The notes under the pieces are model-generated. The model was not told the origin of the DNA. It made no database searches and was given only the letters and a program-made list of their open reading frames with translations. Below, piece by piece: positions 39,223-47,239 of a stretch of 64,000 nt of DNA; positions within the stretch are counted from its first letter, which is position 1; each line of letters begins with the position of its first letter. Location: the NCBI GenBank assembly GCA_003132205.1, contig PKWY01000048.1, forward strand, positions 56,053 to 120,052, written 5' to 3'. Source of the stretch: Acidimicrobiaceae bacterium. GTDB lineage: Bacteria > Actinomycetota > Acidimicrobiia > Acidimicrobiales > RAAP-2. The position numbers were made by a program, and so were the translations under genes.

Positions 39223-41391
39223 GTGCCTACTCCCCCTGCTGCCAGCAAACGCCCCCATTCGATCAACCAACACGACGACACCCGTGTCGACCCCTACTAC
39301 TGGCTCATGAACCGTGACGATCCCGAGGTGCTGGCTCATCTGGGCGCCGAGAACAGCTATCTCGCCCAGGAGCTCGCCTACCTCAAGCCTCTCGAGAACC
39401 GGCTCTACGAGGAGATCAAGAGCCGCATCGAGGAGACCGACATCTCGGTGCCGGTGCGTCGCGATGCCTGGTGGTACTTCGAGAGGACCCGCGAAGGCCT
39501 CGACTACCCCATCAGCTGTCGGGTCCCGGCAAGCGGCGACGGTCTCACCCCGCCCAGCATCGATCCCGGTTCAACGCTCCCGGACGAGCAAGTCATCCTC
39601 GACGAGAACCTCGAAGCGACCGGTCACGACTTCTTGTCAGTGGGCATCCTGAGCGTCAGCCCCGACGACAGTTGGGTGGCGGTCGGCACCGACTTCGAAG
39701 GAAACGAGCGCCATCACGTCACCATCCGTCCCTTGGCCGGTCAGAGCCCGGTCGTCGACGAACTCGACGACGTCTACTACGGCTTCGCGTGGGCGAGCGA
39801 CAGCCGGCACTTCTTCTACACGAGGGTCGACGACGCGATGCGGCCGTGGCAGCTTTGGCGCCACGAGCTCGACACGCCGTCAAGCAAGGACGTCCTCGTC
39901 TTCCAAGAGGACGACGCGCAGTACACCGTCTCGGTGGGACGAAGCCGCGACGACGCGGTCATTGTCATCTTGGTGGGTTCGTCGACGACGACCGAGGTCC
40001 ACTTTCTTCGCGCGGACCAGCCGACGATTCCGTTCACCCTCCTCGAGCCTCGGCGTCAGGGTATCGAATACGGGGTCGAGCACTTCATCGACTCCGCAGG
40101 TCGTGGCTGGTGGCTCAAGGTCACGAACGAAGATGCGACGGACTTCCGCCTACTGGCCCGCCTCGAGAGCGGCGGTGAATGGGCTGAGCTGATTGGTGAT
40201 CGACCCGGCAATCGCCTCGACGGCATCGACGCCTTCAAGAACTTCATCGCGGTGAGCGAACGCTACGACGGCTGCGCGGCCGTGCGGATCGTGCCCGTCA
40301 TGGACGGCGACGACCCCTTTGCCACGGATCTGATCGGGCGTTCACGCCTGGTTGAGGGCGACGCGAGCCCGAGCACCGTGTCGCTGTCGGCGAACATCAC
40401 CTATGACACCCCCCTTCTTCGCGTCACCATCACCTCGCTCGTCACCCCGATGCTGGTGGCGGACATCGTGGTCGAGACCGGTGAAACCATCGTTCGAAAG
40501 CAGCAGCGGGTGCTCGGCGGATACGACCGGTCCAACTACGTGACCGGTCGGCTCTGGGTCGAGGCCAGCGACGGCGCCCGGGTTCCGGTCTCGGTGGTCG
40601 CTCGCAAGGACCTGCTCGAGGTCGGCTCCAACGGCGAGCTCAGGGCCAAGAGCCCTTCCCCACTGCTCCTCTACGGCTACGGAAGCTACGAGATCTCGAT
40701 TGACCCCTCCTTCTCCTCGCTTCGCCTGTCGCTTCTGGATCGCGGCGTGATCTTCGCGATAGCGCACATCCGAGGCGGCGGCGAAATGGGTCGTTCCTGG
40801 TACGAAATGGGCAAACTCGCCCAAAAGCCCACGACCTTCAGTGACTTCGTGGCCGTCGCGCGCTACCTCGTGAGCGCGTCGTGGACCACGCCCAGTCAGT
40901 TGGCGGCGCGCGGCGGCTCGGCGGGAGGACTCCTGATGGGGGCGGTGATGAATCTCGCTCCCGATCTCTTTCGCTGTGTTGTCGCCGAAGTGCCGTTCGT
41001 CGACGCGTTGACGACGATGCTCGACGCCTCGCTCCCGCTCACCGTCGGTGAGTGGGAGGAGTGGGGAAACCCCGACGCGAGCGCGAGCGCGTACCGGACA
41101 ATGAAGGGTTACTCCCCCTATGACAACGTGCGAGCCACCAACGAAGACGGCTCGGTTCGGGTCTACCCGCATCTCTTCGCGGCGGGCGGGCTCAACGACT
41201 CACGCGTTGGCTTCTGGGAGCCGGCGAAATGGGTCCTGAAGCTCCGCGACACCAATCCGGCGAACATCGCGTATCTGAAGACCGAAATGGGCGCGGGTCA
41301 CGGCGGGCCGTCGGGTCGATACGAAGCATGGCGCGACGAGGCCCAGGTCCTGGCGTTCATCCTCAACGAGATTGGCGCCGCAACGCCGTAG
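39223..41391 (+). CDS. ptrB: S9 family peptidase, oligopeptidase B-like
   Basis: 722 residues. An N-terminal propeller begins with RVDPYYWLMNRDDPEVLAHL, typical of oligopeptidase B, and the C-terminal hydrolase domain has the nucleophile in GGSAGGLLMG, the PLLLYGYGSYE oxyanion strand, and a final His in GAGHGGPSGR. It cuts short peptides after basic residues in the cytoplasm. Start GTG 39223 is taken from homology; earlier codons overlap the YHYH gene. Gene order gives no further clue. Confidence 0.92.
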   Translation: MPTPPAASKRPHSINQHDDTRVDPYYWLMNRDDPEVLAHLGAENSYLAQELAYLKPLENRLYEEIKSRIEETDISVPVRRDAWWYFERTREGLDYPISCRVPASGDGLTPPSIDPGSTLPDEQVILDENLEATGHDFLSVGILSVSPDDSWVAVGTDFEGNERHHVTIRPLAGQSPVVDELDDVYYGFAWASDSRHFFYTRVDDAMRPWQLWRHELDTPSSKDVLVFQEDDAQYTVSVGRSRDDAVIVILVGSSTTTEVHFLRADQPTIPFTLLEPRRQGIEYGVEHFIDSAGRGWWLKVTNEDATDFRLLARLESGGEWAELIGDRPGNRLDGIDAFKNFIAVSERYDGCAAVRIVPVMDGDDPFATDLIGRSRLVEGDASPSTVSLSANITYDTPLLRVTITSLVTPMLVADIVVETGETIVRKQQRVLGGYDRSNYVTGRLWVEASDGARVPVSVVARKDLLEVGSNGELRAKSPSPLLLYGYGSYEISIDPSFSSLRLSLLDRGVIFAIAHIRGGGEMGRSWYEMGKLAQKPTTFSDFVAVARYLVSASWTTPSQLAARGGSAGGLLMGAVMNLAPDLFRCVVAEVPFVDALTTMLDASLPLTVGEWEEWGNPDASASAYRTMKGYSPYDNVRATNEDGSVRVYPHLFAAGGLNDSRVGFWEPAKWVLKLRDTNPANIAYLKTEMGAGHGGPSGRYEAWRDEAQVLAFILNEIGAATP

Positions 41392-41419
41392 ATCTTCATA
41401 CGGCCGACGCCCTCGGACC

Positions 41420-41709
41420 TCAGGGTCGGTCAAGCAGCGACAGCGTACCCGAGTCGATGATGGCGCTCAACGAGCGTTTGGCCAGGTCTCTGACGAGCAT
41501 GGCGACTCGCGGATCCGAGACGTCGTAAGCCATGCACCGGATGGGAGAGAACAGGCAGAACAAGAGGCTGGCTGCACGCCATGCCAGAAATCATCCTGGC
41601 GTACGGGGCTCCCTCGTTTGCCAAGGTCTTGAGGTAGGTGTCGGCCCACACTTCGAAATGAGTCCGACGATCGTTGGACTCACAACACCAGGCGAGGACC
41701 GCTCTAACT
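41420..41709 (-). pseudogene. Frameshifted remnant, possibly of a TetR-type regulator C-terminus
   Basis: Two overlapping minus-strand frames read as one protein if a single G is removed at about 41580: first FEVWADTYLKTLANEGAPYA, then LFCLFSPIRCMAYDVSDP and LVRDLAKRSLSAIIDSGTL up to TGA 41420-41422. Both parts have coding-like composition and hydrophobic helices. No start or DNA-binding part remains; the 5' side runs into the next gene. The TetR assignment is a guess from helix pattern alone. It fills the space between ptrB and the membrane protein at 41704. Confidence 0.4.
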
Positions 41710-42273
41710 GAGCCAGAAGATGATCGGTGCCCTGCCTGGTGCGGCCAGCACGAACAGGCGAGCTTCGCCCGGCGATCCGCTCGACGAGCCCGGTGCCGTG
41801 GTGGTCGTCGTAGTGGTCGAACCCTTCGACTTCCCCGGGTGGCTGAAATAGAACACCGCGATGCCGAGCGCGATAATGACCACCGCGATGACGATCAAAG
41901 TCCGCATTCCCGCCAGCGAAAATCTCGCACGACGAGCCGCGCGTGACAGTGCCCAATGCTCGTCGTGACGAAGATGAGACAAGTTACGCACGTCGTAAGG
42001 GGGCAGTTGCGTGTCGCTGAAGACGTACTCGTGGTCGGGCTCCAGCCGTGGACGCGGTGGCGCCGCGTGCGGAGCGTCACTGTACGAACCGTCGAGTAGA
42101 CGGAATCCTTTGGATGGCGAATACGGCGATGGCGGGGGCGTGAGCAGACTCCGATCGATCTTCGTGGGGCTGTCGTGATGCTCGTCGCGGCGCAACTTTC
42201 GAATTCGAAGAACCGCCACGACCAGCGCCAGAACGATCAGCAGGGCGAGGACGATTTTGATCGCGAGAGTCAC
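41704..42273 (-). CDS. Membrane protein of unknown function
   Basis: 189 residues, no family recognised. Two hydrophobic segments, about 3-22 (ending VLRIRKLRRDE) and about 122-144 (TLIVIAVVIIALGIAVFYF), enclose a Pro-rich loop with PPPSPYSP and a conserved-looking PPYDVRNLSHLRHDEHWALSR part. A Thr/Ser run and a short hydrophobic tail follow the second segment. The loop is probably cytoplasmic because its flanks are basic. GTG start at 42273. Confidence 0.6.
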   Translation of the reverse strand: MTLAIKIVLALLIVLALVVAVLRIRKLRRDEHHDSPTKIDRSLLTPPPSPYSPSKGFRLLDGSYSDAPHAAPPRPRLEPDHEYVFSDTQLPPYDVRNLSHLRHDEHWALSRAARRARFSLAGMRTLIVIAVVIIALGIAVFYFSHPGKSKGSTTTTTTTAPGSSSGSPGEARLFVLAAPGRAPIIFWLS

Positions 42274-42344
42274 GAACGCTCGGTTCGAATTCCACTTATT
42301 CGGATCACCCTGGTCACATCAGGAAGCGTAGTAAACGAATCAGC

Positions 42345-42818
42345 CTACTCGAACCCGGCGAATCCGCCCCGGTAGTACACAAGCGGACGGCCGGGGTGCG
42401 AGGCAACGAAATCGATGCTCACGACCACGATATCGTGGTCGCCGTGGGTGGATACGCTGGTCATCTTGCCCTCGAGATGGGCGATCGCCCCCTCCAACAG
42501 TGGCGTACCCCGGGGTCCCTCGGTCCACCCCACGCCTTCGAATTTGTCGATGCCTGAAGTCGCGAAAACTCGAGCGAGCGCCTCTTGGTCGGCCGAGAGA
42601 AAACTAATGGCGACCGCGTCAGCCTCCTTCACCCGAGACCAGGACTGACCAGCGGATTTGGCGGCGAAAGATACGAGCATCGGCTCGAGGGAAAGCGAAC
42701 CGAAGCTCTGGCACGTGAAGCCCGCTGGCCCGCTGTCAGTGGCGGCGGTAACGATGACGACGCCGGTGACGTAGTGGCCGACAACTTCCTTGAAATGCGC
42801 AATGTCAAGAGAACTCAC
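42345..42818 (-). CDS. Flavin reductase-like FMN-binding protein
   Basis: 157 residues of the flavin reductase domain family (HpaC/ActVB-like): GHYVTGVVIVTA at the start, AGFTCQSFGSLSLEPMLVSFA, then EGAIAHLEGKM and HDIVVVSID with the closing PLVYYRGGF. It would supply reduced FMN to a monooxygenase or act as a small oxygenase; no partner gene is adjacent. GTG 42818 is chosen since TAATGT lies 7 bases upstream; earlier in-frame codons would overlap that promoter. Confidence 0.85.
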   Translation of the reverse strand: MSSLDIAHFKEVVGHYVTGVVIVTAATDSGPAGFTCQSFGSLSLEPMLVSFAAKSAGQSWSRVKEADAVAISFLSADQEALARVFATSGIDKFEGVGWTEGPRGTPLLEGAIAHLEGKMTSVSTHGDHDIVVVSIDFVASHPGRPLVYYRGGFAGFE

Positions 42819-42825
42819 GAGTGGC

Positions 42826-42831
42826 ACATTA
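42826..42831 (-). promoter_or_regulatory. -10 element of the flavin reductase gene, leaderless type
   Basis: TAATGT, 7 bases before GTG 42818. It is back to back with the hydrolase promoter at 42847. Confidence 0.5.
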
Positions 42832-42846
42832 CCGGTGACTCTTGTG

Positions 42847-42852
42847 TACCGT
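42847..42852 (+). promoter_or_regulatory. -10 element of the epoxide-hydrolase-like gene, leaderless type
   Basis: TACCGT, 7 bases before ATG 42860. Confidence 0.45.
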
Positions 42853-42859
42853 GATGTTG

Positions 42860-43729
42860 ATGACAACAATGACCCTCGAGCTCGAAGACGTAACCCTTGA
42901 CTGCGCGACGTACGGACCGAAAGACGGCCCGCTCGCAGTGTGTCTTCACGGATTTCCCGACACCCGCCACACCTTCAGGTTCCTTGCTCCCCACCTCGCG
43001 GCGAAGGGCTACCGGGTGATCGTTCCCTCGATGCGTGGCTACGCCCCTTCTTCCATCTCAAGGACGAATAACTACCATGTCGCCGCGTTGGCGAATGACG
43101 CCAATCGAATTCACGAACTCCTCGGCGGCGACGGGCGCGCGGTGCTCATTGGCCACGACTGGGGAGGCGGAGCGGTCTATCCGGCGACGGCCGCCGAGCC
43201 CGAGCGATGGCATCGCTGCGTCTCGTTGGCGACGCCGCCGCTCGCCGTCTTTGGCCAGTCACTCCTCACGTTCACCCAGTTGCGTGCGAGTTGGTACATG
43301 TTCTACTTTCAAAGCCCGATGGCCGACGGCGTCGTACCTTTGCATGATTTCGACTTCGTCTCCCGACTTTGGGCGGAGTGGTCGCCCGGTTACGAAGCCG
43401 GCGAAGACCTCGTCCACGTCCGCAAGGCTCTCGAGAACGAAGAGAATCTGAAGGCGGCCCTCGGCTACTACCGGGCGATGTTCTCGGGGGAACCGCTCGA
43501 CAAGTCCCTCGCCCACGTTCAAGCAGCCTTGTTCATGGCGCCGACGGTTCCCGCCCTTTACCTGCACGGGAAGGACGACGGTTGCATACTCTTCTCGAAT
43601 TTCGTCAACATCTCCGATCATCTCGCTCCCGGTTCGAAGTTTCACGTCGTCACGAACGCCGGCCACTTCTTGCACCTCGAGCAGCCAGAAGCGGTGCACC
43701 AGGCGATCGACTCGTTCCTCGAGCTCTAA
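42860..43729 (+). CDS. Alpha/beta hydrolase, epoxide hydrolase-like
   Basis: 289 residues. The oxyanion motif HGFPDTRHTF, a conserved PSMRGYAPSS stretch, nucleophile Asp in IGHDWGGG and catalytic His in NAGHFLHLEQP are those of epoxide hydrolases and haloalkane dehalogenases, which both use Asp. The HGFP form and a following RGY favour epoxide hydrolase. ATG 42860 is set by the -10 hexamer 7 bases upstream; three other in-frame starts lie within 18 bases upstream and another 9 bases downstream. It overlaps the mutY stop. Confidence 0.82.
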   Translation: MTTMTLELEDVTLDCATYGPKDGPLAVCLHGFPDTRHTFRFLAPHLAAKGYRVIVPSMRGYAPSSISRTNNYHVAALANDANRIHELLGGDGRAVLIGHDWGGGAVYPATAAEPERWHRCVSLATPPLAVFGQSLLTFTQLRASWYMFYFQSPMADGVVPLHDFDFVSRLWAEWSPGYEAGEDLVHVRKALENEENLKAALGYYRAMFSGEPLDKSLAHVQAALFMAPTVPALYLHGKDDGCILFSNFVNISDHLAPGSKFHVVTNAGHFLHLEQPEAVHQAIDSFLEL

Positions 43730-44607
43730 GAGCTGGCGAGCTGAATCGTGCGGCCCCGGTATTCGACGAGGCCGTCATTCACGAGACCGTCGAGGATCCT
43801 TTCCAGCCGACCTGGCTGGACATCGCTGACCGACCTCGAGAGGGCACCTTTTGATAGATGCCTTTCGCGCAGCAGTGCAAGGACGCGTCCACGGACTTGG
43901 CGATCCGAGCCGTGAAAGGCGGACTGGGGCCGTGACACGCCGGCACTGTTGGGCGCCGGGTCATCACCCCCCTCATTGGTCCACTTACAGACCTTCATCA
44001 CCGGACACGTTGAACAGAGCGGCGTTGACTTGCAGAACTGGGCGCCCAGATCCAGCATCGCCTGGTTGAACGCGGTGGCCCCGTCGCGGGGCAGCAGTTC
44101 GTGGGCGATGACGCGGGCCTCGCTCGCGCGCAGTTCTCGATTCGCAACCGCGCGCGCCAGGACCCTTCCGACATTCGTGTCGAGCACCGCCACGCGTTCG
44201 TGGAACGCGAACGACGCCACGGCGTTGGCGGTGTAATCGCCGACGCCCGGTAGCCTTCGCAGTTGTTCGATGTCGCTCGGCACGGTTCCGCCAAACTCAT
44301 CGCGAATCATTCGCGCGGCCCCGTGCAGTGACTTCGCACGGCGGTGATAGCCCAACCCCTCCCAGAGTGTGAGTGTGCTCGACAAGGGAGCGTCCGCGCA
44401 CGCCGCCGGCGTCGGGAAGTGCTGAAGGAACCTCTTCCATGGCTCGACCACCCGCGAGGTCTGGGTCTGTTGCAGCATGACTTCACTGACGAGCACCGCC
44501 CAAGGGTCTGGATGGCCGATCCAAGGGAGCGGGCGACGTAAGTCCTCGGCGGCACGACGGAGCGCTCGTCGAAACGAGGCGTAGTCGTTACTCCCAGACG
44601 TTGTCAC
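43726..44607 (-). CDS. mutY: Adenine DNA glycosylase MutY
   Basis: Removes adenine paired with 8-oxoguanine. 293 residues. EVMLQQTQTSRV with the catalytic Glu, the helix-hairpin-helix LPGVGDYTA, and catalytic Asp in LDTNVGRVLAR are intact. The cluster ligands are Cys-x5-Cys-x2-Cys-x5-Cys (FCKSTPLCSTCPVMKVC), one residue shorter in the first loop than the usual x6. It has no C-terminal NUDIX-like domain but a short winged-helix-like tail, as in other actinobacterial MutY. GTG 44607 overlaps the end of the mch gene by 20 bases. Confidence 0.92.
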   Translation of the reverse strand: MTTSGSNDYASFRRALRRAAEDLRRPLPWIGHPDPWAVLVSEVMLQQTQTSRVVEPWKRFLQHFPTPAACADAPLSSTLTLWEGLGYHRRAKSLHGAARMIRDEFGGTVPSDIEQLRRLPGVGDYTANAVASFAFHERVAVLDTNVGRVLARAVANRELRASEARVIAHELLPRDGATAFNQAMLDLGAQFCKSTPLCSTCPVMKVCKWTNEGGDDPAPNSAGVSRPQSAFHGSDRQVRGRVLALLRERHLSKGALSRSVSDVQPGRLERILDGLVNDGLVEYRGRTIQLASS

Positions 44608-45100
44608 CGTAGGGGCGTCGGCGCAGTGGCGCGAAGTCCTTCTTCCACACCATTACCTTGCGTCGGAAATAGCAGACCTCGAGGCCGTCCTGATTGAAGC
44701 CCTTCGTCTCGACCAGCACGACGCCGCGGTCATTCTTCGACATCGAGGGGGTCTTTTCGAGCACGCGGGTCTCGGCGTAGATGGTGTCGCCGTGGAAGGT
44801 CGGATAACGATGGATCAGCGTTTCGACCTCGAGGTTGGCGATGGCCGAGCCCGACACGTCAGGCACGCTCATGCCGAGCACCAGCGAGTACACGAGGTTT
44901 CCGACCACGACGTTCTTCTTCTGGACACTCTCGTTCTCGGCGAACCACGCGTTGGTGTGCAGCGGATGGTGGTTCATCGTGATCATGCAGAAGAGATGGT
45001 CGTCGGCTTCGGTGATGGTCTTGCCGGGCCAGTGCTTGAAGACGTCACCGACCTCGAAGTCCTCGAAGTATCTTCCAAACGGACGATCAAATGTGGTCAT
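44588..45100 (-). CDS. mch: MaoC family dehydratase, probable mesaconyl-CoA hydratase
   Basis: 170 residues with one hot-dog fold: FEDFEVGDVFKHWPGKTIT, then ADDHLFCMITMNHHPLHTN, which holds the catalytic Asp/His pair, and GVVLVETKGFNQDG. This size of MaoC protein is encoded beside ccr, mcl and mcd in Streptomyces ethylmalonyl-CoA clusters, where it is taken to be the mesaconyl-CoA hydratase; mcd and mcl lie within 5 kb here. ATG 45100 (MTTFDRPFG) fits homology better than the earlier codon. The function within the pathway is inferred from context. Confidence 0.75.
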   Translation of the reverse strand: MTTFDRPFGRYFEDFEVGDVFKHWPGKTITEADDHLFCMITMNHHPLHTNAWFAENESVQKKNVVVGNLVYSLVLGMSVPDVSGSAIANLEVETLIHRYPTFHGDTIYAETRVLEKTPSMSKNDRGVVLVETKGFNQDGLEVCYFRRKVMVWKKDFAPLRRRPYGDNVWE

Positions 45101-45136
45101 GGTCGTGGCGCCTTTGCTCAACCCAGCCGTGGGGTT

Positions 45137-45571
45137 CTATTCTGCTTCATCGGGAAGCGGCCGGGTCGTGAATGAGACGGTGCCACCGGGCAGGGACTCC
45201 CCGTCGATCACCATCCGCCACGTGAAGCGCGCACCAGGCTGCAGCGGGATGGGGCCGAAGTTCACCGCCACCGGAACATCGACCGGCGTCCCGACCGGCA
45301 CGCCGTCGGGAGCGGACGCCGAGAAATCACCCCGGACTTCAATGCTCTGGGATCCCTCGGGGGTTTCGAAATGGACCAACTGGCCGTCAGCGTCCTCGAG
45401 GAAGAGCTCCCAGTGGTGCGCGGTGTTGAATTCGTGCCAGTCGACGCTCACCTTGATGGCGACCGCCGAAGGAACCGGTTCGGGGCCGGTGACCGACCAT
45501 CCGCCACCGAGGATATAGAGCTTTCCGTCAGCCACCTGGGCCGAGTCCGCGAGAAGCATGGTTACATTCAT
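45137..45571 (-). CDS. DUF6941-type protein of unknown function
   Basis: 144 residues. The N-terminal MLLADSAQVADGKLYILGGG and the later PEGSQSIEVRG and RFTWRMVIDGE blocks are those of a widespread uncharacterised family of small beta-sandwich proteins. No catalytic motif, signal peptide or membrane segment is visible. Leaderless ATG at 45571 with TAGGCT 6 bases upstream; mch follows after about 36 bases and may be cotranscribed. mcd is divergent. Confidence 0.72.
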   Translation of the reverse strand: MNVTMLLADSAQVADGKLYILGGGWSVTGPEPVPSAVAIKVSVDWHEFNTAHHWELFLEDADGQLVHFETPEGSQSIEVRGDFSASAPDGVPVGTPVDVPVAVNFGPIPLQPGARFTWRMVIDGESLPGGTVSFTTRPLPDEAE

Positions 45572-45577
45572 GCCTTC

Positions 45578-45583
45578 AGCCTA
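45578..45583 (-). promoter_or_regulatory. -10 element of the DUF6941 gene, leaderless type
   Basis: TAGGCT, 6 bases before ATG 45571. The divergent mcd promoter is 30 bases away. Confidence 0.5.
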
Positions 45584-45612
45584 GGTCTCGACTGGAGTGA
45601 TCGAAGAACCAG

Positions 45613-45618
45613 TAAATT
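45613..45618 (+). promoter_or_regulatory. -10 element of mcd, leaderless type
   Basis: TAAATT, 6 bases before ATG 45625. Confidence 0.5.
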
Positions 45619-45624
45619 TCTCCT

Positions 45625-47235
45625 ATGTCCACGCCCGCCTTCAATCTCACGTCCGCCTCGGAGCTCATCGACCAAGCCCAAGCAATCATCGATGGTGCAC
45701 TTCACGAACTCGCCGATCACGGGGGCATCGACAAGCAGCAGACCCTGGCGTACGACATCGCACATGCGTCGAGCGCCGTCGCCACCGCCCGGGCCTGCCT
45801 CTCCTACGGCGCAAAAGGCCCGACCGAGGCGTCGCTCGTCGCTGCCTTCCTCGCCCTGGCGCTGAGCGACCTCGCGACACGGGTCCTCGGGCGCGAAAAT
45901 CTCTGGGGTGTAGGGGGCGATTGGTACGCACCATTCGCTTCGTTCGTGACGACCTACCGCGAGCCCGCGTTCCTCTCAACACTCGCCGAGACCCCGGGCC
46001 CGAAGCACCTCGACGAGGAGTTCCAAATGGTGAGCGACATGTTCCACCGCTTCGCCGAGGAGCAGGTTCGCCCCCACGCTGAGCACGTGCACCGCACCAA
46101 CGCAGACATCCCCGAGTCGATCATCGAGGGCCTCAATGGGCTCGGTGGATTCGGGCTTTCGGTGCCCGAGGAGTTCGGCGGCTTTGCGACCGGTGGCGAG
46201 TCGGAGTACCTGGGCATGGTCATCGCCACCGAGGAGCTCTCGTGGGGTGGCCTCGGCATCGGGGGCTCGCTCATCACGCGGCCCGAGATCCTGACGAGGG
46301 CGCTCGTGAAGGGAGGCACCCCCGAGCAGAAGCAGCGATGGCTGCCGCGCCTCGCATCCGCCGAGGCCCTCGCCGCAATCGCGGTGACTGAACCGGACTT
46401 CGGTAGCGACGTGGCGGGCCTCAACACCATGGCCACGAAGACCACGGGCGGCTGGCTCATCAACGGCACGAAGACCTGGTGCACGTTCGCGGCTCGCGCG
46501 GACGTGCTGATGCTGCTCGCTCGCACCGACCCCGACCGGACCAAAGCCCACCGCGGACTCTCGCTGTTCCTGGTCGAGAAGCCCCAGGGCGACAGCCACG
46601 GATTCCTCTTCTCCCAAGACGCCGGCCGCGATGAACGCAGCGATCCGAACGGACGCCTCGAAGGCCGGCCCATCGACACGCTCGGCTACCGCGGCATGCA
46701 CTCGTACGAGCTCAGCTTCGACAACTGGTTCGTTCCCGACGAGGACCTCGTGGGCGGCGAGGAGGGCCTCGGCAAGGGCTTCTACTTCCAGATGGCCGGC
46801 TTCGAGAACGGCCGCATCCAGACGGCGGCGCGCGCCGTCGGCGTCATGCAGGCTGCCTACGACGCGGCGCTCGACTACGCGCGCAATCGCGTTGTCTTTG
46901 GAGAGCCCATCATCAACTACGAGCTCACCCGAGTGAAGCTGGCCACCATGGCCGCGATCATCCAGTGCTCGCGTCAGTTCTCGCTGCAGGTCGCCAAGCT
47001 GATGGGTCAGGGAGGCGGCTCGACGGAGGCGTCCATGGCGAAGGCCTACGTGTGCCGGGCGGCCGAGTGGGTTACCCGGGAGGCGATGCAGATCCACGGC
47101 GGCATGGGCTACGCCGAGGAGTACCCGGTGAGCCGATACTTCGTTGACGCGCGCGTCCTCTCAATCTTCGAGGGAGCCGACGAGACGCTCTGCTTGAAGG
47201 TGGTGGCTCGTCGACTGCTCGACCAGCTGAGTTAG
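45625..47235 (+). CDS. mcd: (2S)-Methylsuccinyl-CoA dehydrogenase
   Basis: Oxidises methylsuccinyl-CoA to mesaconyl-CoA in the ethylmalonyl-CoA pathway. 536 residues, with an extra N-terminal helical region of about 135 before the ordinary acyl-CoA dehydrogenase domains, a mark of Mcd. VTEPDFGSDVAGL, NGTKTWCTFAARAD, GMGYAEEYPVSRYF and the C-terminal SIFEGADETLCLKVVARRLL, holding the catalytic Glu, are visible. mch, the next enzyme, is on the other side of the shared promoter region and mcl is 1.2 kb downstream, which supports the assignment over a generic FadE. Confidence 0.85.
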   Translation: MSTPAFNLTSASELIDQAQAIIDGALHELADHGGIDKQQTLAYDIAHASSAVATARACLSYGAKGPTEASLVAAFLALALSDLATRVLGRENLWGVGGDWYAPFASFVTTYREPAFLSTLAETPGPKHLDEEFQMVSDMFHRFAEEQVRPHAEHVHRTNADIPESIIEGLNGLGGFGLSVPEEFGGFATGGESEYLGMVIATEELSWGGLGIGGSLITRPEILTRALVKGGTPEQKQRWLPRLASAEALAAIAVTEPDFGSDVAGLNTMATKTTGGWLINGTKTWCTFAARADVLMLLARTDPDRTKAHRGLSLFLVEKPQGDSHGFLFSQDAGRDERSDPNGRLEGRPIDTLGYRGMHSYELSFDNWFVPDEDLVGGEEGLGKGFYFQMAGFENGRIQTAARAVGVMQAAYDAALDYARNRVVFGEPIINYELTRVKLATMAAIIQCSRQFSLQVAKLMGQGGGSTEASMAKAYVCRAAEWVTREAMQIHGGMGYAEEYPVSRYFVDARVLSIFEGADETLCLKVVARRLLDQLS

Positions 47236-47239
47236 CGAC

